From: JBLXBZ01 sp048265185
GTDB taxonomy: Bacteria > Pseudomonadota > Alphaproteobacteria > Rhizobiales > Stappiaceae
DNA length: 64,000 nt
Reading direction: 5' to 3'
Assembly (NCBI GenBank): GCA_048265185.1
Contig: JBLXBZ010000003.1
Span: 310,001-374,000 of the forward strand
The notes under the pieces are model-generated. The model had not been told where the DNA came from, ran no database searches, and saw only the letters and a program-made list of their open reading frames with translations. Shown here one piece after another: positions 18,368-25,698 of this stretch (position 1 is its first letter; each line of letters opens with the position of its first letter). The position numbers and the translations under genes are program-made.

Positions 18368-18949
18368 ATGTTCTCGTTAATATCAATTTTGACGCGCCTG
18401 TATGGGGCTGTTTTTGGGCTCGTGCAGCGACTCACGTCTGGTTGGGCGCTGGGGTTGTCCGCACGTTTCGTGTTCGCAAGCGTGTTGTTCATGTATTTCT
18501 GGAATTCGGCGTTGACGAAACTGGGGCCGGGCGTTCTGGGCTTTATTGAGCCAAGCGCTGGCGCATATGCGCAAATTCTGCCCACTCTCATGGAGCAAGT
18601 GAGCTATAACACCAGCGAAATTGCTTTTTTTCCTTATGGCTTGATGGTGGTTCTTGGAACGTTGGCCGAGTTCATACTGCCGATCCTTATCGTGGTGGGG
18701 CTTTTCACACGCGGCGCGGCGGTGGCTTTTATCGGGTTCATCGTCGTCATGAGCGTTGTGGACGTCACCGGGCATGGCGCTGGCGCGCAGACCATTGGCG
18801 CGATGTTTGACGGAAATCCTAGCTCGATGATTGCGGATCAGCGCTTGATGTGGATTTTCATCCTGTGGGTGCTTGTTTTACGTGGTCCGGGCGTTGTGTC
18901 GCTTGATTATGTTTTGGGGCGTTGGTGGCGCGGACGTTCTTCTTATTGA
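18368..18949 (+). CDS. bufD: DoxX-family membrane protein BufD
   Basis: A 193-residue inner-membrane protein with about four hydrophobic helices (roughly residues 33-50, 87-110, 113-135, 160-180) and DoxX-type sequence including FMYFWNSALTKL and a LPILIVVGLFTRGAA stretch. DoxX proteins are common fourth members of bufferin operons. Their function there is not settled; electron transfer or redox support for peptide maturation has been suggested. AGGGGAAG at 18356-18363 precedes ATG 18368; an upstream ATG at 18344 in the same frame has no ribosome site. It ends the four-gene cluster; the next gene starts 54 bases downstream on the same strand. Confidence 0.85.
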   Translation: MFSLISILTRLYGAVFGLVQRLTSGWALGLSARFVFASVLFMYFWNSALTKLGPGVLGFIEPSAGAYAQILPTLMEQVSYNTSEIAFFPYGLMVVLGTLAEFILPILIVVGLFTRGAAVAFIGFIVVMSVVDVTGHGAGAQTIGAMFDGNPSSMIADQRLMWIFILWVLVLRGPGVVSLDYVLGRWWRGRSSY

Positions 18950-19003
18950 GGAGGCGCTTTTTCGTCTCTTGTCTACAGGGCGAGAAAGCGGCTAAATCAT
19001 CCA

Positions 19004-20062
19004 ATGATATTTGCGAGCGATAATTGGGCGGGAGCGTCGGACGCTGTGATGGCGGCGCTTTCCAGTCATAACCACGGATCAGAGCCTGCCTATGGCGCTG
19101 ATCCGCTCACCGCTGACGTCTCTCGGCGTTTTTGCGAAATTTTTGAATCTGACCAGTTGCAGGTGTTTCCGGTGGCGACCGGCACGGCCGCCAACGCTAT
19201 TTCCATGGCGGGGTGCGCACGGCCGGCGGGATTGATTTTCGCCAGTGACGAAGCTCATATTCACGCGGATGAATGGGGAGCGGCCGAGTTTTACACCGGC
19301 GGCATGAAGATTACGCCTTTGCCTTCTTCACAAGGAAAAGTAAGTGCGGATGATTTGCGCCGGGCGCTGGAGCGCGTTCCGGAAGGCAGCCGGTTTGGTC
19401 GTCCTACAGTTTTGAGCTTGACGCAAGCAAGTGAGAGCGGAACGGTCTATTCGTTGTCAGAGCTGCAAGAGTTGACCTCGACCGCTAAATCCCGGGGCAT
19501 GCGCTGTCATATGGACGGCGCCCGTTTCGCCAATGCGTTGGTTGAGCTGGGCTGCTCTCCCGCTGAGATGACCTGGAAGGCTGGAATCGACATTCTCTCG
19601 TTCGGCGCCACCAAGAACGGATGCTGGAACGCGGAGGCTATTGTGGTTTTCGCCCCTGAGGAATGGCCTGACCTGCCCTATGCGCGAATGAGGGCGGGGC
19701 ACGTGATGTCGAAAGCGCGCTTCGTCGCGGCCCAATTCGAAGGGTATTTTCAAGACGATCATTGGCTTGACCTGGCGCGCGCCGCCAATGCTGCGGCCGC
19801 TCGTCTGGCGCAAGGGCTGGATCAGATCGCCACGTGCCGGTTGGCCTGGCCCGCGCAAACCAATGAAGTCTTTGCGATCTTGCCGCGGCGCGCGGCGGAG
19901 GCGGCGCGTGCCCGCGGCGCGCGGTTTTATGAATGGCCAGACACGTCTTTGGAATTGGAGCGCGGCCCTACAAAAGACGAGGAGCTTGTGCGTTTGGTCA
20001 CCAATTTCCGCACGACGACGGCTGAGGTCGACGCGTTTCTATCGATTGTCGCGCAGTTCTGA
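19004..20062 (+). CDS. ltaE: Low-specificity L-threonine aldolase
   Basis: PLP enzyme of fold type I that splits threonine or allo-threonine into glycine and acetaldehyde. The N-terminus reads SDNWAGASDAVMAAL. The cofactor region includes PVATGTAANAISMAG (about 57-71) and an HMDGARFANA block (about 167) holding the aspartate that contacts the pyridine nitrogen. The Schiff-base lysine is in SFGATKNG (about 205). The 352-residue length is typical. No good ribosome site precedes ATG 19004. It lies 54 bases after bufD and could be read through from it, but there is no functional link to copper peptides. Confidence 0.9.
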   Translation: MIFASDNWAGASDAVMAALSSHNHGSEPAYGADPLTADVSRRFCEIFESDQLQVFPVATGTAANAISMAGCARPAGLIFASDEAHIHADEWGAAEFYTGGMKITPLPSSQGKVSADDLRRALERVPEGSRFGRPTVLSLTQASESGTVYSLSELQELTSTAKSRGMRCHMDGARFANALVELGCSPAEMTWKAGIDILSFGATKNGCWNAEAIVVFAPEEWPDLPYARMRAGHVMSKARFVAAQFEGYFQDDHWLDLARAANAAAARLAQGLDQIATCRLAWPAQTNEVFAILPRRAAEAARARGARFYEWPDTSLELERGPTKDEELVRLVTNFRTTTAEVDAFLSIVAQF

Positions 20063-20072
20063 ACGCCAAGGA

Positions 20073-20105
20073 GCGCCGGCTCCCGAAGTTTCCCGGAGCC
20101 GGCGC
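20073..20105. terminator. Bidirectional GC-rich hairpin
   Basis: Perfect 11-base arms GCGCCGGCTCC (20073-20083) and GGAGCCGGCGC (20095-20105) with an 11-base loop lie between the converging ends of ltaE and the Hsp20 gene. There is no strong T tract. Confidence 0.6.
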
Positions 20106-20142
20106 GTTGAGGGCTAACTAAATGCGGTTTTCATAACGTTAT

Positions 20143-20589
20143 TTAGTTTACCTTGCTTTCGATACGCTTTGTCTCGCCCGAGGTGATCGGGATTTTCTTC
20201 GGCTTCATGGCGTCGGGGATCTCCCGCGCGAGGTCAATGTGAAGCAGTCCGTTCTTTAGGCTGGCGCCGGTCACTTCGACAAAGTCGGCAAGCTGGAAAC
20301 GGCGCTCGAACGTGCGCGAGGCGATGCCGCGGTAGAGAACTTCGCGTTCTTCGTCGTCGGGTTTTTTCTCGCCTTTGACGTGCAGCACGCCTTCTTTGGC
20401 TTCCAGAGACAATTCGTCGTCGGTGAAGCCCGCCACCGCCATGGTGATGCGGTAAGAGCTTTCGCCGGTGCGCTCTATATTGTACGGCGGGTAGCTTGAC
20501 GCTTCTCCATTGAGGTTATCGATCATTGAAAAAAGTCGATCAAAACCAACTGTGGAGCGGTACAACGGAGCATAGTCGGAAATACGCAT
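20143..20589 (-). CDS. Hsp20/alpha-crystallin small heat-shock protein
   Basis: A 148-residue ATP-independent holdase that forms large oligomers and keeps unfolding proteins soluble. The alpha-crystallin domain runs from about residue 35 to 130 with YRITMAVAGFTDDELSLEAKEGVLHVKG and the GLLHIDLAREIP strand. A conserved C-terminal I-x-I-type motif (KKIPI) precedes the flexible tail. It begins with MRISDYAPLYRSTVGFDRLF, the N-terminal pattern of rhizobial class A/IbpA-like members. The leader shows a ROSE-type thermometer and a heat-shock promoter (separate entries), so expression is probably controlled by RpoH and by RNA melting. Converges with ltaE. Confidence 0.93.
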   Translation of the reverse strand: MRISDYAPLYRSTVGFDRLFSMIDNLNGEASSYPPYNIERTGESSYRITMAVAGFTDDELSLEAKEGVLHVKGEKKPDDEEREVLYRGIASRTFERRFQLADFVEVTGASLKNGLLHIDLAREIPDAMKPKKIPITSGETKRIESKVN

Positions 20590-20698
20590 GTTTCATGTCC
20601 TCATTTGAGCAACGTGATTGTAAAGTCGTCGCGGCTGCTTCCCTGAAGCGGGCAAGCGCTTGACGACAGCTTTGCGGCCCCTGTATCGGCGACCGCTA
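20590..20698 (-). promoter_or_regulatory. ROSE-like RNA thermometer in the Hsp20 leader
   Basis: Immediately before the Hsp20 start, on the minus strand, the leader reads GUUGCUC-AAAU-GAGGAC (20613 to 20597). The Shine-Dalgarno GAGGA pairs with GUUGCUC as G-C, U-A, U-G, a bulged G, C-G, U-A, C-G around a four-base loop. A UUGCU segment opposing AGGA with one unpaired G is the hallmark of ROSE elements, which block translation at low temperature in rhizobial small heat-shock genes. The leader from the likely heat-shock promoter is about 100 bases, within the ROSE range. The upstream part of the fold was not computed. Confidence 0.7.
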
Positions 20699-20702
20699 TA
20701 CT

Positions 20703-20731
20703 TAAATGGTTATGTAGTTTTTTCTTTCAAG
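20703..20731 (-). promoter_or_regulatory. RpoH (sigma-32) type promoter of the Hsp20 gene
   Basis: On the minus strand CTTGAAA (20731-20725) is followed after 15 bases by CCATTTA (20709-20703), a good match to the CTTGAA ... CCCATNT heat-shock pattern. It is placed to give a leader of about 100 bases before ATG 20589. Confidence 0.6.
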
Positions 20732-20874
20732 GCTTTTTTAGCAGACTGCCGATTTTTACTTGAAAATCTGAATGGGAGATGAACGAACGGTTCCATTGTC
20801 GTTCAAGCGCAATCGGTCACTTTCCAGCTTCATGAGCCGCGGATGTCTTGCGGCGCGAAGCAAGGAGACGACGA

Positions 20875-21297
20875 ATGCGAATGAAACGGTTTTTGGGTCT
20901 AGGGATGGCGGTCATGATGGCGCTGAGCGCGCCAGTTAATGCAAACGCTGAAGAGACGCCGGTGAGAACAGTTTGGGCTGGGGACGGGGCGGGGAGCGTG
21001 ACCCCGATGGCGCAGAATATCGACGCAAGGAATTGGCGTCGTGGGGCGTCTCGCGCGAAAAACTGGCGTCCGCTCGCTCCGCGCCAGATCGTCAAACGAT
21101 TGGCGCGGCGAGGATATCGTGGATTTAATTCGCTTGCCCGGCGCGGCTCGGTTTATGTGGTGAGGGCTCGTGGTCGAAGCGGCTATCGGGAGCGTTTGGT
21201 GGTTAGCGCCTTTTCGGGAAAAATCGTGGAGAGGAACATTGTGCGGCGGCCTGAGCGTTCGCGTGGTCAGCGCCGCCTTGAATTGATCTGGCGCTAG
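20875..21297 (+). CDS. Small secreted basic protein with a PepSY-like domain
   Basis: A 140-residue exported protein with no assigned function. The signal peptide ends near ANA (about residue 25). The mature protein is very rich in arginine (about one residue in five). A core from about 72 to 125 (QIVKRLARRGYRGFN, VYVVRARGRSGY, VVSAFSGKIVER) follows the helix-strand-strand pattern of the small PepSY-like domains common in alphaproteobacteria, which tend to bind or inhibit envelope enzymes. AAGGAG at 20862-20867, seven bases from ATG 20875, decides the start. It is isolated between the Hsp20 leader and a hydrolase gene. Confidence 0.6.
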   Translation: MRMKRFLGLGMAVMMALSAPVNANAEETPVRTVWAGDGAGSVTPMAQNIDARNWRRGASRAKNWRPLAPRQIVKRLARRGYRGFNSLARRGSVYVVRARGRSGYRERLVVSAFSGKIVERNIVRRPERSRGQRRLELIWR

Positions 21298-21467
21298 GTG
21301 GATGGTTGTTAGACGGTTGGCGGCGACCGGGTGTTTCGCGGGGCGTCGCCCGTTAAGCCGCGCGCGCGATGGTTGCGAGATTCTGATCATTTCAATATTA
21401 TAAGACGTCGATGCGACGTTATCGATCAAGATTCATTTTACTTAATTTCCTTATGATGGATATTTTT

Positions 21468-22421
21468 ATGACCCTTGTCGATATTGCAGACAACCCGATT
21501 CCGGCAAACGCGACGTCGGGATTTATATATGCGCTGGACGGCGTCAAGTTACGTTACGCCAGCTGGAGCGCGACGGCGCCGCTTCAGGGCACGGTAACGC
21601 TTTTGCAAGGGCGCTCTGAGTTTATCGAGAAATATTTCGAGACCATTTCTGATTTGCGAAATATGGGGTTTAACGTCGTAACTTTCGACTGGCGTGGGCA
21701 AGGAGGGTCTCAGCGGCTTTTGCGTGCCCCCTTGCGGGGTCATGTGGATGATTTCGCAGAATACTTATGGGATCTTGACGCCATTTTGACGCAGGTGAGT
21801 CTTGCGAATTTCGCAGGGCCGCATTTTGCTCTCGCTCACTCCATGGGCGGCGCCGTTCTGCTTTTTGGGCATGAGCGCCTTCGCACGCGATTTGATCGCG
21901 CTGTCCTCCTGTCGCCTATGATCGCTCTTGCTGATACGAAAGGGATGCCTTCAGGCATGGTCGCTCCAATCGCTGGCGCATTAACGGGGCTGGGCTTTGG
22001 TAAAGCGCTTATTCCGTTCGGCAGAGGAGAGCTTCAGCCGTCCTTCGCAGGCAATCCTTTAACAAGCGCCCCCCACCGTTTTGACAGAATGAACGCTGTT
22101 GTGAGCGCCGCGCCATATCTTTGCGTGGGCGCGCCGACAATTGGCTGGATCGACGCCGCGTGCCGCGTCATGAAGAGCTTTTTCGCGCCTGGGTTTGGGC
22201 CGGCGCTAAAGCTGCCTGTGCTGGTGGTCGCCTCCGGCGCCGATAAAGTCGTGTCAACGAGACGGGCGGAGGCGTTTTGTCTGTTGACGCGCTCTGCGAA
22301 TTTTCTGGAGATCGCCGGCGCCCGCCATGAGTTGTTGATGGAGGACGAGCGCTTTCGGGAGCAGGCGTTGGCGGCCTTCAGCGCCTTTGTTCCCGGTGAA
22401 ACCATATTGGAGCCGGCGTAA
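21468..22421 (+). CDS. Alpha/beta hydrolase, lysophospholipase (PldB-like)
   Basis: Serine hydrolase of the lysophospholipase/monoacylglycerol lipase group. The nucleophile is in AHSMGG (about residue 126 from this start), the acid is probably in ASGADKVV, and the catalytic histidine is in GARHELL near the C-terminus. The oxyanion region LLQGRSEFIEKY and the FDWRGQGGS block are typical. The frame opens at ATG 21411 and has ATGs at 21453 and 21468; none has a clear ribosome site. I prefer 21468 because relatives usually begin shortly before a DNPIP-like segment. It stands alone, about 115 bases after the preceding gene, and converges on hisN. Confidence 0.8.
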   Translation: MTLVDIADNPIPANATSGFIYALDGVKLRYASWSATAPLQGTVTLLQGRSEFIEKYFETISDLRNMGFNVVTFDWRGQGGSQRLLRAPLRGHVDDFAEYLWDLDAILTQVSLANFAGPHFALAHSMGGAVLLFGHERLRTRFDRAVLLSPMIALADTKGMPSGMVAPIAGALTGLGFGKALIPFGRGELQPSFAGNPLTSAPHRFDRMNAVVSAAPYLCVGAPTIGWIDAACRVMKSFFAPGFGPALKLPVLVVASGADKVVSTRRAEAFCLLTRSANFLEIAGARHELLMEDERFREQALAAFSAFVPGETILEPA

Positions 22422-22437
22422 TCGGGCAGTCGCCGTT

Positions 22438-23250
22438 TTAGGCGGCGCGGCTTAATTCTTTCAGCGCCTGATCATGTAGCTTGGGATCCCCGCTAGCGAT
22501 GATTCGTCCGCCGGCTGCGGCTGAACCGCCGGTCCATGTGGTGACGACGCCGCCCGCGCCTTCGATGATCGGTATCAAGGCGAGAATGTCATAGGGTTGA
22601 AGCGAGGCTTCTACGACAAGATCGGCATGTCCCGCCGCCACCATGCAGTAGCCGTAGCAGTCCGTTCCATAGCGAGGAAGGCGTGTCGCCGCTTCAATCT
22701 TATCGTAATGCGGGCGTTCCTCATCCGTGAAAAGAGATGGGGTGGTGGTGAACATCACTGCGTCGGACAGGGAGGCGCAGGGTCTGGTGGTGAGCTGTTT
22801 GCGCGCGCGGCCATCCGCCTTATGCGCCGTCCATGCGGTTTTCCCATCTCCTATGAAGCGTTCGCCAAGATAAGGTTGAGCCATCATGCCCAGCGACGGC
22901 TTCTGATCTCTTTTTAAGCCGATCAAGGTTCCCCATGTGGGCAGGCCGGAGATAAATGCGCGGGTGCCGTCTATGGGATCCAAAACCCAGACATGCTCGG
23001 CGTCAAGGCGCTCGGATCCATATTCTTCGCCTAAAATTCCATGATCTGGGTAATGGGATTTGATAAGGCGGCGCATTTCGATTTCGCCTGCCTGATCGGC
23101 GATGGTGACGGGGTCAAACCCTTGGGAAAGTTTATTGTCGACCGACAGTGGAAGCCTGAAGTGGGGAAGTATCGCGGTTTCCGCTGCGTCAGCCAGGACG
23201 TCAAGAAATGTTACGAGTTCGGTGTTTACCTGCATATCCGCCTGCTTCAA
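22438..23250 (-). CDS. hisN: Histidinol-phosphatase, inositol monophosphatase family
   Basis: Magnesium-dependent phosphatase expected to hydrolyse histidinol phosphate in histidine synthesis. The metal-binding motifs are present: GEEYG (about residue 74), WVLDPIDGTRAFISGLPTWGTLI (about 89-111) and, near the C-terminus, QPYDILALIPIIEGAGG. The last corresponds to the WD-type motif of the family, with YD in place of WD. The FISGLPTWGTL variant and the position near N-formylglutamate amidohydrolase and cpdR match the HisN subgroup of Hyphomicrobiales rather than SuhB or CysQ. The protein has 270 residues. M6 at 23235 is an alternative start. Confidence 0.85.
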   Translation of the reverse strand: MKQADMQVNTELVTFLDVLADAAETAILPHFRLPLSVDNKLSQGFDPVTIADQAGEIEMRRLIKSHYPDHGILGEEYGSERLDAEHVWVLDPIDGTRAFISGLPTWGTLIGLKRDQKPSLGMMAQPYLGERFIGDGKTAWTAHKADGRARKQLTTRPCASLSDAVMFTTTPSLFTDEERPHYDKIEAATRLPRYGTDCYGYCMVAAGHADLVVEASLQPYDILALIPIIEGAGGVVTTWTGGSAAAGGRIIASGDPKLHDQALKELSRAA

Positions 23251-23422
23251 CTTGAGGGGTCGTATGAACGCCGGGTGGTTTTAGCTTGTTTGGCGAGGAA
23301 ACGCTACGCCGTCCGGGTGGATAGACGGCCCTTTGAGGAGAATCTGTAAAAAATTGATATCAGCGTCTTTCTGAGAGAGGGATGGAGAGAGGGCGCGTGA
23401 GTGCTTCGGTTTAAATTTCGGG

Positions 23423-23462
23423 TTGACTTTTGTGCGATGCAATGTAAATTATATTGCATCGC
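23423..23462 (+). promoter_or_regulatory. Promoter with overlapping 10-bp perfect palindrome
   Basis: TTGACT (23423-23428) and TAAATT (23445-23450), 16 bases apart, form a good sigma-70 promoter. GCGATGCAAT (23434-23443) and ATTGCATCGC (23453-23462) are an exact inverted repeat around the -10 box, an ideal place for a repressor. It drives the small RNA that follows. Confidence 0.6.
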
Positions 23463-23545
23463 GAGAAGACTAGTCTTGTCGCGTCGCCCTTATGGGCGTT
23501 TCCTCCCAGACTTAGGCCGCCTCTTTTGAGCGCGGCCCTTTTTTT
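23457..23545 (+). ncRNA. Probable small regulatory RNA of the suhB/mmgR (alpha-r8) type
   Basis: A transcript of about 85-90 bases is expected between a promoter and a terminator in the hisN/amidohydrolase gap. It would fold as three stems. Stem one is 23460-23483 (CGCGA-AAGAC / GTCTT-TCGCG, with short mismatches). Stem two is CGCCC-TTAT-GGGCG at 23485-23498. Next comes an open CCTCCC segment at 23502-23507 that could pair with Shine-Dalgarno sites. The terminator stem is GGCCGC/GCGGCC at 23515-23537, followed by seven T. The CCUCCC-AGACUUA-GGCCGC order and the neighbouring inositol-monophosphatase-type gene recall the Rfam suhB RNA, called mmgR in Sinorhizobium. The family name is from memory; the structure is seen directly. 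Confidence 0.6.
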
Positions 23546-23592
23546 GCGCAGTTTGAAAATGCCGCTTCTATGGACCCGCCGTTCTCGGTGAA

Positions 23593-24483
23593 TTATTCGG
23601 CGGCGAAAGCTTCATGGTTGAAGCACCGATCAGGCATTGAGATAAGCTGTTGGGTGAATTTTTCCATATTTTGGGCCAGTTCAGTAAAGCCGGAGTGGAT
23701 GCAAGCTTTTGTTTCATCCATATAGAGGCTGCGGTTGATCTCAATCTGAAGGGCGTGCAGTCCTTTTGCTGGACGGCCATAATGTTCGGTGATGAAGCCG
23801 CCGGCGTAAGGCTTATTGCGGCTGACGTGATATCCGAGGCCGGTCAATATGTCGCTGGCGACGTCAATTAGTTCGCTATGGCAGCTTGCGCCGAAGCGGT
23901 CTCCTAGGATGAAGTCCGGGAGCGTTCTCCCATTGCCGATTTGCACGCTTGAGGGCATGGAGTGGCAGTCGATCAACACAGCGTAGCCGAAGTCGACATG
24001 GGTCTTGGCCAGCAGGCGGCGTAGGGTCTTGTGATAGGGTTTGTAGAGGGTTTCTATTCGCTCTATCGCGTCTTGAACGCTCAGACGGCGGCGGTAGATT
24101 TCTTGGGCTTCGCCCACCACCCGCGCAATTGTCCCAAGTCCGCCTGCGACTCGAATTGAGCGAATATTGGCGTAGCTGGGCAGGCGCTCTTGGTACATTT
24201 TGGGGTCAAGCTCATAGGGCTCGCGGTTTACGTCGAGATAGGCGCGCGGAAAGTGAGCGCGAAGCAAAGGCGCGCCTTGAGCGGCGACGATCATGAACAG
24301 GTCGTCGACGAATGCGTCCTCTGATCGCCTGATCGTGACGTGGTTCAGCCGCGATTCCTCTAAAAAGCTCTGCGGATAGCAGCGCCCGGAATGGGGCGAG
24401 TTGAAAATGAAAGGAACGCGCTGCTCCGCCGGCGCCAAAATCTCATGGGCGGCGAATGCGCCAAAATCTGAGATGATTTTCAT
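23593..24483 (-). CDS. N-formylglutamate amidohydrolase family protein
   Basis: A 296-residue member of the FGase family, zinc-dependent hydrolases that release formate from N-formylglutamate in one histidine degradation route. Family features include NSPHSGRCYP (about 28-37), LDVNREPYELD (about 82), LIDCHSMPSS (about 170) and a GGFITEHYGRPAKGLHALQIEINRSLYMD run split across residues 227-256. No hut genes are near, so the real substrate may be a different formyl or acyl amino acid. Position beside cpdR (divergent) and hisN is characteristic of Hyphomicrobiales. A 250-base gap separates it from cpdR. Confidence 0.85.
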   Translation of the reverse strand: MKIISDFGAFAAHEILAPAEQRVPFIFNSPHSGRCYPQSFLEESRLNHVTIRRSEDAFVDDLFMIVAAQGAPLLRAHFPRAYLDVNREPYELDPKMYQERLPSYANIRSIRVAGGLGTIARVVGEAQEIYRRRLSVQDAIERIETLYKPYHKTLRRLLAKTHVDFGYAVLIDCHSMPSSVQIGNGRTLPDFILGDRFGASCHSELIDVASDILTGLGYHVSRNKPYAGGFITEHYGRPAKGLHALQIEINRSLYMDETKACIHSGFTELAQNMEKFTQQLISMPDRCFNHEAFAAE

Positions 24484-24615
24484 TGATCAACCATTCGCTT
24501 CGCCAGCCTTGGGTGTTATCTTTCTCGTGGATAACGTGGGTGTTTGAAACAATTTCCCGTGTTTATTCTCATATGTCCACAATGGTGATGAAAATCATTG
24601 CTGAATTGCAAGGGC

Positions 24616-24635
24616 CCAGTGCAGGCTTGCACTGG
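24616..24635. promoter_or_regulatory. Perfect hairpin or operator in the cpdR leader
   Basis: CCAGTGCA-GGCT-TGCACTGG is an exact 8-base inverted repeat with a four-base spacer, about 100 bases before the cpdR start and 130 bases upstream of the divergent amidohydrolase. It has no T tract, so it is more likely a protein site or leader stem than a terminator. Confidence 0.4.
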
Positions 24636-24732
24636 ATATTTGCTCTGAAGCTGGCTTATAACTAACTAAAATCAGATGTGCCAAAGTGGGAACGGAACTA
24701 ACCGTCCCGAAGGATGGATACCCTTGGAACCT

Positions 24733-25092
24733 ATGTCACGAATTCTTCTGGCGGAAGACGACAATGATATGCGCCGCTTTCTGGCTAAAGCTTTGGAGAA
24801 CGCCGGCTATGACGTTGTGTCGTTCGACAATGGCCGCAGCGCCTATGAACGACTACGCGAGGAGCCCTTTACATTGCTTTTGACGGATATCGTCATGCCG
24901 GAGATGGATGGAATTGAACTCGCCCGTCGGGCGACGCAGCTTGACCCGGATTTAAAGGTTATGTTCATCACAGGTTTCGCCGCCGTCGCGCTAAATCCTG
25001 ATTCGAATGCGCCCAAAGACGCAAAAGTGTTGTCGAAACCGTTCCACTTGCGTGATCTGGTTCAGGAAGTGGAGCGCATTCTTGTGGCTTGA
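24733..25092 (+). CDS. cpdR: CpdR, single-domain response regulator (ClpXP adaptor)
   Basis: A 119-residue stand-alone receiver domain. In Caulobacter and Sinorhizobium the unphosphorylated form of CpdR primes ClpXP to degrade cell-cycle proteins, and the CckA-ChpT phosphorelay inactivates it. The acidic pocket (AEDDND, residues 7-12), the phosphoacceptor D52 in LTDIVMPEMDG, the threonine in MFITGFA and the lysine in LSKPFHL are all present. ATG 24733 begins MSRILLAEDDND, the usual CpdR N-terminus; the frame is open further upstream without a ribosome site. The C-terminus is VA, where Caulobacter CpdR has two alanines that act as a degradation tag. Its neighbours support the assignment. Confidence 0.88.
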   Translation: MSRILLAEDDNDMRRFLAKALENAGYDVVSFDNGRSAYERLREEPFTLLLTDIVMPEMDGIELARRATQLDPDLKVMFITGFAAVALNPDSNAPKDAKVLSKPFHLRDLVQEVERILVA

Positions 25093-25259
25093 CGTTTTTA
25101 TTGGCGAAGGTGAGGGGGAGTTATCCACGTTCCTCACAGGTTAGGCGGCGAATTTACGGTTTCTATAAAATAGTTTCCGCCAAGGGCTTGCATAGATCCC
25201 ATAAGCCCGTTATATCCCCTGCCACTGCGGTGCGAAAGCGCCGTGACCGAACCAGTTTC

Positions 25260-25334
<75 letters not shown>

Positions 25335-25506
25335 TTTTTGTTTGGTGGCTGAAATTCAGTTTGCCGGACATCGAGGTTCATCAGATAAGGCCGCACCGTG
25401 AAGTCGCGTGTTGCGCATCTGAAAAACTTCGAAGCCGACGGCGTTTCGACGCTCGTTTTTTTTGTCAGACAGTTGGGATATTTACAGTCCCGCCGGAGAT
25501 GAACCG

Positions 25507-25632
25507 ATGAAGATCAAGAACTCGCTTAAGGCGCTTATGGGCCGCCACCGCGACAACCGCATGGTTCGCCGCAAGGGACGTGTCTATATCATCAACAAAA
25601 AAGCTCCGCGCTTCAAAGCGCGCCAGGGCTGA
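25507..25632 (+). CDS. ykgO: 50S ribosomal protein L36, zinc-independent (YkgO/L36B type)
   Basis: A 41-residue ribosomal protein beginning MKIKNSLKALMGRHRDNRM and ending KAPRFKARQG. It has none of the cysteines that bind zinc in the other L36 form, so it is of the zinc-independent type. This form is the usual L36 in many alphaproteobacteria. GGAG at 25496-25499, before ATG 25507, supports the start. It lies between tRNA-Val and a TPR gene. No Zur-type palindrome was noticed in the 170 bases upstream. Confidence 0.93.
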   Translation: MKIKNSLKALMGRHRDNRMVRRKGRVYIINKKAPRFKARQG

Positions 25633-25698
25633 TCACTGCTTCGTCAGTGGCTTTGCTGAATAGATTGACCGCCGCATCCAGTAAGCTATACTTTCTGG

